Of a DNA stretch of 9,130 nt, positions 6,153 through 9,130 are shown piece after piece. Numbering within the stretch: position 1 is the first letter of the stretch; the number at the start of each line of letters is the position of its first letter. Below the pieces are notes generated by a model that saw only the letters and a list, made by a program, of their open reading frames with translations, was not told where the DNA came from and searched no databases. The position numbers were made by a program, and so were the translations under genes. The stretch is from Gammaproteobacteria bacterium (GTDB lineage: Bacteria; Pseudomonadota; Gammaproteobacteria; Pseudomonadales; Azotimanducaceae): contig JAUILW010000102.1 of NCBI GenBank assembly GCA_030432795.1, positions 1 through 9,130 of the forward strand. Direction: 5' to 3'.

Positions 6153-7019
6153 GTGGCTCGTCTCGATGGGCGCGTAGCGGTGATTACCGGCGGCGCCAGT
6201 GGCATGGGCCGGGCCACGGTGCTGCGCTTCCTGCAGGAAGGGGCGCGAGTCGTCATCGCCGACTTCAATGTCGATACAGGTGCTGAGGTACTGGCGCAGG
6301 CCGAGTCCCTCGGCTATACCGATGTGGTGGCATTTCACCGCACTGACGTTGCCCGTGAAGAAGATGTGGAAGCGATGCTACGCACTGCCGTGGAGCGGTT
6401 TGGTGGGCTGGACATCGTTTTCAACAACGCTGGCGTCGGCGGGGCGATAGGGCCTATGACGGAAACCACGGTCGAGTCCTGGGACTACACATTCGATGTG
6501 CTGGCCAAAGGGGTCTTCCTGGGTATGAAGCATGCAGCCCGCATCATGCGGGCGCAGGGCCGTGGCGGCGCCATCATCAATACCGCTTCCATCGCCGCGC
6601 TGTCCGGCGATGGCGGGCCGATGATCTATTCCGCAGCGAAGTCGGCGGTTGTCAGCCTGACACAGTCGGCGGCGGTGGAGCTGGCCGCAGACAGGATCCG
6701 CGTCAATGCGATCTGCCCTGGCTACATCGCTACCCCCCTCGCGGAGGGCGGCCGGGCGGAGGAAACCCGCGAGCGTTTTCGCACAGCGCAGCCCTGGCCA
6801 GATTACGGACGCGGTGAGCACATTGCTGGAGCGGCATTGTTTTTAGCCTGCGACGATGCGGAGTTCGTCACTGGCGAGGCGCTGGTTGTGGACGGCGGGC
6901 TCATGGCCGCCGGGCCGCAACTGTCGCGCAACTTCCCGCGCACGTCTGGACGTAACTCCCGGGTATCCGGCATCACCAAGGGCACGACGGGGGAGGCGCC
7001 GGAGATCGTGCGGTTCTGA
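6153..7019 (+). CDS. Classical short-chain dehydrogenase/reductase, probably NAD-dependent
   Basis: A 288-residue SDR oxidoreductase of the cytoplasm. The cofactor loop is T12-G-G-A-S-G-M-G19, and the acidic D37 after beta-2 favours NAD(H) over NADP(H). NNAG is at 91-94, catalytic S146 lies in NTASIAAL, and Y159-x3-K163 is the active pair. The RVNAICPGYIATPL segment and the VDGG near the C-terminus are typical of the family. The fourth catalytic residue, usually Asn in an N-x-K-G motif, appears replaced by L117 in VLAKGVF. About 30 residues after VDGG form a nonstandard tail. The GTG at 6153 begins one base after the previous stop and places the beta-1 strand at residue 8; no strong ribosome binding site is seen. 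The substrate is unknown. With the oxygenase and the other SDR nearby, a catabolic dehydrogenation is possible. Confidence 0.92.
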   Translation: MARLDGRVAVITGGASGMGRATVLRFLQEGARVVIADFNVDTGAEVLAQAESLGYTDVVAFHRTDVAREEDVEAMLRTAVERFGGLDIVFNNAGVGGAIGPMTETTVESWDYTFDVLAKGVFLGMKHAARIMRAQGRGGAIINTASIAALSGDGGPMIYSAAKSAVVSLTQSAAVELAADRIRVNAICPGYIATPLAEGGRAEETRERFRTAQPWPDYGRGEHIAGAALFLACDDAEFVTGEALVVDGGLMAAGPQLSRNFPRTSGRNSRVSGITKGTTGEAPEIVRF

Positions 7020-7071
7020 CGCGCTGCTGATCTGCGGGTCGTTAGAAGAGCTAGGCTTCGCCGGGACTGCG

Positions 7072-7851
7072 CTAGATCGCTGTTTCGTGCAGGCCGCACT
7101 CACGCTTCAGACCGAAGAAGCGCGTCTGGGATTCGTGCTCCACTTCGAACACGGATCTGGTCGTGTGCACGTCACCAATCGAGATGTATCCGTCATGCCA
7201 GAGCGGGTGGTACGGCAGGTCGTGCTTTGTGAGGTAGCGGTGCACGTCGCGATCGCTCCAGTCGGCGATGGGGGCAACCTTGTAACGTTTGCCATTGTGC
7301 TGCACGAATGGTGTGGACGAACGGCTGTCGGCCTGGCTGCGCCGGATGCCGGTCAGCCAGGTTTGCGCGTCCAGCTCGTGGAGCGCCCGTTGCATGGGTT
7401 CCACCTTGTTCTCCTGGTTGTATCGCTCCAGGCCGCTGTGCCCTTGTAGCCAGCGCTGTCCGTCCAGAGCCTCCTGCTGAGCCGCGGTGCGCTTTGGATG
7501 GTACGTGTGCAGCTTGAGGTTGAGGCGCTGCTTGAGTCTTTCCACGAAGGTATAGGTTTCCGGGAACAGGTAGCCGGTGTCGATGAGGATTACATCGATG
7601 TCCGGCTTGGCTGTGGTTGCCAGGTGCAGCATGACCGCAGCTTGAGCGCCGAAAGACGAGCTGACAACGTGCGGCCCTGGCAGGTGCTTCAGCGCCCACT
7701 CCACGCGAGCAGCAGCGCTGAGCGGCTCCAGGTCGCGGTTTAGCCCGCTGATATCGGCTGCGGCTGTTCGTCTATGGAGGTGCAAGGCCTGGGTCCAATC
7801 TGAGTTCGAGGCTGATTCTCGCGCCCCAAAGTTAGATCGGGAAGGAATCAA
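7072..7851 (-). CDS. cysH: Phosphoadenylyl-sulfate (PAPS) reductase, assimilatory sulfate reduction
   Basis: Reduces PAPS to sulfite and adenosine 3',5'-bisphosphate using thioredoxin in cysteine biosynthesis. The 259-residue frame closely follows E. coli CysH in motif order: SSSFGAQAAV (64-73), the PP-loop-like nucleotide site; DTGYLFPET; NKVEPM; TWLTGIRRSQ; YHPLWHDGY; HTTR; and the C-terminal KRECGLHE with catalytic C252. That is the only cysteine in the protein, so the CC and CxxC cluster ligands of [4Fe-4S] APS reductases are absent and the PAPS type is indicated. The longest start is TTG at 7851, giving about 13 residues more than E. coli CysH before SSSFG. A TTG at residue 23 (7785) is an alternative; no ATG or GTG in this frame gives a sensible start. 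It converges with the SDR gene, leaving 52 bp between stops. No cysI, cysJ or cysG is adjacent. Confidence 0.95.
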   Translation of the reverse strand: MIPSRSNFGARESASNSDWTQALHLHRRTAAADISGLNRDLEPLSAAARVEWALKHLPGPHVVSSSFGAQAAVMLHLATTAKPDIDVILIDTGYLFPETYTFVERLKQRLNLKLHTYHPKRTAAQQEALDGQRWLQGHSGLERYNQENKVEPMQRALHELDAQTWLTGIRRSQADSRSSTPFVQHNGKRYKVAPIADWSDRDVHRYLTKHDLPYHPLWHDGYISIGDVHTTRSVFEVEHESQTRFFGLKRECGLHETAI

Positions 7852-8036
7852 TCGACATCTGCTAAAAGCGTTGGGTTATAAAGAGCGCGCTTCGGTGGTG
7901 AGCGCTAGAAAATTGTCATCCCGTAAATAAACTAGACGTAATATACGATGTCTATACACACACAACGTTCCCCGCACAGCCTGCGCCGTGTGGGTTACAT
8001 AGACTGATGTGCTTTCCAGTGGGGTCTTTGTCTGCC

Positions 8037-9130
8037 ATGTGGTCCAGGTTGTTGGCTGGTGTTTTCTGCACCCTCGCGCTTAGCGCATGCGGCGGTGGTG
8101 GTGGTAGTTCCGGCGGCGATGAGGCGCCGGTAGGTGGCACCACTGGCGGCGGTACTACCGGTGGTGGAACCACAGGCGGTGCAACGACGGGCGGAGGAAC
8201 GACTGGCGGCGGAACGACAGGTGGTGGAACGACAGGTGGTGGAACACCGCCGCCATCCGGCGACTATGGATTTACCCGCCAGGTGTTCATCGACAACAGC
8301 CTCGGTGGCGATTGCATCGGCGACTACGACCCAGGCGTGCGGCGATGCGGTGGCGGCAGCGACACGGCGTTTGTGTCCTTCGCCTCGGCGCAGGCGGATG
8401 CCCAGCCGGGTGCGGCATACCTGATCCGTGGGGGCGATTACCGTGAGGTTCTGCGCTTGAGGACTTCCGGGCGGGCAGACGCGTATATCGGCTTTCTCGC
8501 TTACGACGGCGAGACCGTGACGGTGCGTGACGTCAACTCCATCGACAACGGCGAAGACTATGGGCCGATCTGGCTGGATGGTGTCAGCTACAACGTGGTT
8601 GAGGGCATCCGAGTGCGGGGTAGCGTAGGTTTTTTGCGCGCCGTGGATGCGCACTATAACGTCATCGATGACTGTGACTTTGATACGTCCGCCATCTATC
8701 CGAGCGAGAGCAAGCGCGGTGGCCTGTACTTTGCGTGGAGTACCAACAACAAGGTAATCAACAGCCGTATCGTGCGTGGCACGGACAGCCTGGCGCTGAT
8801 TCGTTCCGACCGTAACCTCGTCAGCGGCAACACGTTTGAGTTGGCGGGACACGATGTCTGGGTGATCAAGTGCGGCAGCTACAACGTCATTCGCGGCAAC
8901 CGTTTCACCAACCCGCAACAGAAACTCGGCTCAATCTTCGATTGCGAGGAAGCCACGACCAACTGGCACGGTAATGGCCGGTTTGCGGAGGATCGCGCGA
9001 TCCTGGACGAGACCCGACATAACCTCGTGGAGGGCAACGTATTTGACACCAGCGGTACGTGGTACAGCTCATCTGGTGGCAACGGCATTCAATACGCCGG
9101 CCAGGAAGGTATCGTGCGTCGCAACGTGTT
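8037..9130 (+). CDS. Lipoprotein with Thr/Gly repeat linker and right-handed parallel beta-helix domain; 3' end outside window
   Basis: The visible 364 codons run off the right edge without a stop. A short signal peptide (MWSRLLAGVF then the core) ends in the lipobox L15-S-A-C18, so C18 should be lipidated. Gly next to the lipidated Cys, rather than Asp, is compatible with outer-membrane sorting. A Gly/Ser run is followed by seven TTGGG-type units (35-69), a flexible spacer. From about residue 77 comes a domain with parallel beta-helix repeats: NVVEGIRVRG, YNVIDDCDF, NKVINSRI, NLVSGNTFE, YNVIRGNRF and NLVEGNVFD. Such folds occur in polysaccharide lyases, pectate-lyase-like and NosD-like proteins, so surface carbohydrate binding or cleavage is a reasonable guess, but no catalytic site is recognisable. 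I chose ATG 8037; an in-frame ATG at 8007 would add ten residues before the signal core. Neither has a strong ribosome binding site. Confidence 0.85.
   Translation, partial: MWSRLLAGVFCTLALSACGGGGGSSGGDEAPVGGTTGGGTTGGGTTGGATTGGGTTGGGTTGGGTTGGGTPPPSGDYGFTRQVFIDNSLGGDCIGDYDPGVRRCGGGSDTAFVSFASAQADAQPGAAYLIRGGDYREVLRLRTSGRADAYIGFLAYDGETVTVRDVNSIDNGEDYGPIWLDGVSYNVVEGIRVRGSVGFLRAVDAHYNVIDDCDFDTSAIYPSESKRGGLYFAWSTNNKVINSRIVRGTDSLALIRSDRNLVSGNTFELAGHDVWVIKCGSYNVIRGNRFTNPQQKLGSIFDCEEATTNWHGNGRFAEDRAILDETRHNLVEGNVFDTSGTWYSSSGGNGIQYAGQEGIVRRNV
8139..8243 (+). repeat. Seven tandem 15-bp units encoding Thr-Thr-Gly-Gly-Gly
   Basis: Seven in-frame 15-bp units encode TTGGG, with the third unit TTGGA. Codon choice varies between units (ACC ACT, ACT ACC, ACC ACA, ACG ACG, ACG ACT), whereas the last two units are identical (ACG ACA GGT GGT GGA). 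That suggests an older array with a recent duplication at its 3' end. It encodes the flexible spacer between the lipid anchor and the beta-helix domain and may vary in copy number. Confidence 0.9.

Noticed and set aside
5282..6268. Minus-strand open frame (328 codons) opposite the Yip1-like gene
   Set aside because: Its translation has no recognisable motif or membrane pattern and spans two good plus-strand genes.
7020..7071. Bidirectional terminator between the converging SDR and cysH genes
   Set aside because: The 52-bp gap holds only tiny stems such as GGC-TTC-GCC and no T-run on either strand.
8139..8243. CRISPR-like or intergenic tandem repeat
   Set aside because: Units are contiguous 15-mers without spacers, in frame, and encode a protein linker.
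7995..8918. Minus-strand open frame (307 codons) opposite the lipoprotein
   Set aside because: The plus strand has a lipobox, a repeat linker and beta-helix repeats. The minus frame is open mainly because the repeat and GC-rich codons lack stops on that strand.

Overview
The window is dense, GC-rich bacterial chromosome: short intergenic gaps, frequent GTG/TTG starts and overlapping genes. A Gram-negative proteobacterium, probably a gammaproteobacterium, is the best guess. This rests on an enterobacterial-style PAPS reductase, a periplasmic cytochrome c' paired with a membrane cytochrome b561, a UPF0213-type GIY-YIG protein and a lipobox lipoprotein. Genus cannot be read from the sequence.

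Region 1 (1-3431, + strand) is a chain of four genes: a Rieske ring-hydroxylating oxygenase alpha subunit (5' end outside the window), a small GIY-YIG nuclease-like protein, a compact FAD-dependent glycerol-3-phosphate dehydrogenase-like protein, and an atypical short-chain dehydrogenase (SDR). Every junction is a 4-nt stop/start overlap (TTGA, ATGA, GTGA), so they are probably translationally coupled in one operon.

Region 2 (3432-6151, + strand) is an envelope/redox block. It has a promoter-like spacer, a small unrecognised exported protein, a spacer rich in inverted repeats, a cytochrome c' and cytochrome b561 pair whose genes overlap by 23 nt, and a Yip1-like membrane protein with a soluble C-terminal extension. 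A classical SDR (6153-7019) starts one base after the Yip1-like gene and probably shares its transcript.

Region 3 (7020-9130) begins with convergent gene ends. A cysH gene for assimilatory PAPS reductase lies on the minus strand. After a 185-bp AT-richer divergent spacer comes a lipoprotein gene on the plus strand. It carries a Thr/Gly-rich five-residue repeat linker and a right-handed beta-helix domain, and it runs off the right edge.

I found no RNA gene, CRISPR array, insertion sequence, phage gene or defence gene. No clearly new multi-gene system is evident. The oddest items are the nuclease embedded in the oxidoreductase operon, the SDR with a degenerate active site, and the stacked inverted repeats ahead of the cytochrome c' gene.
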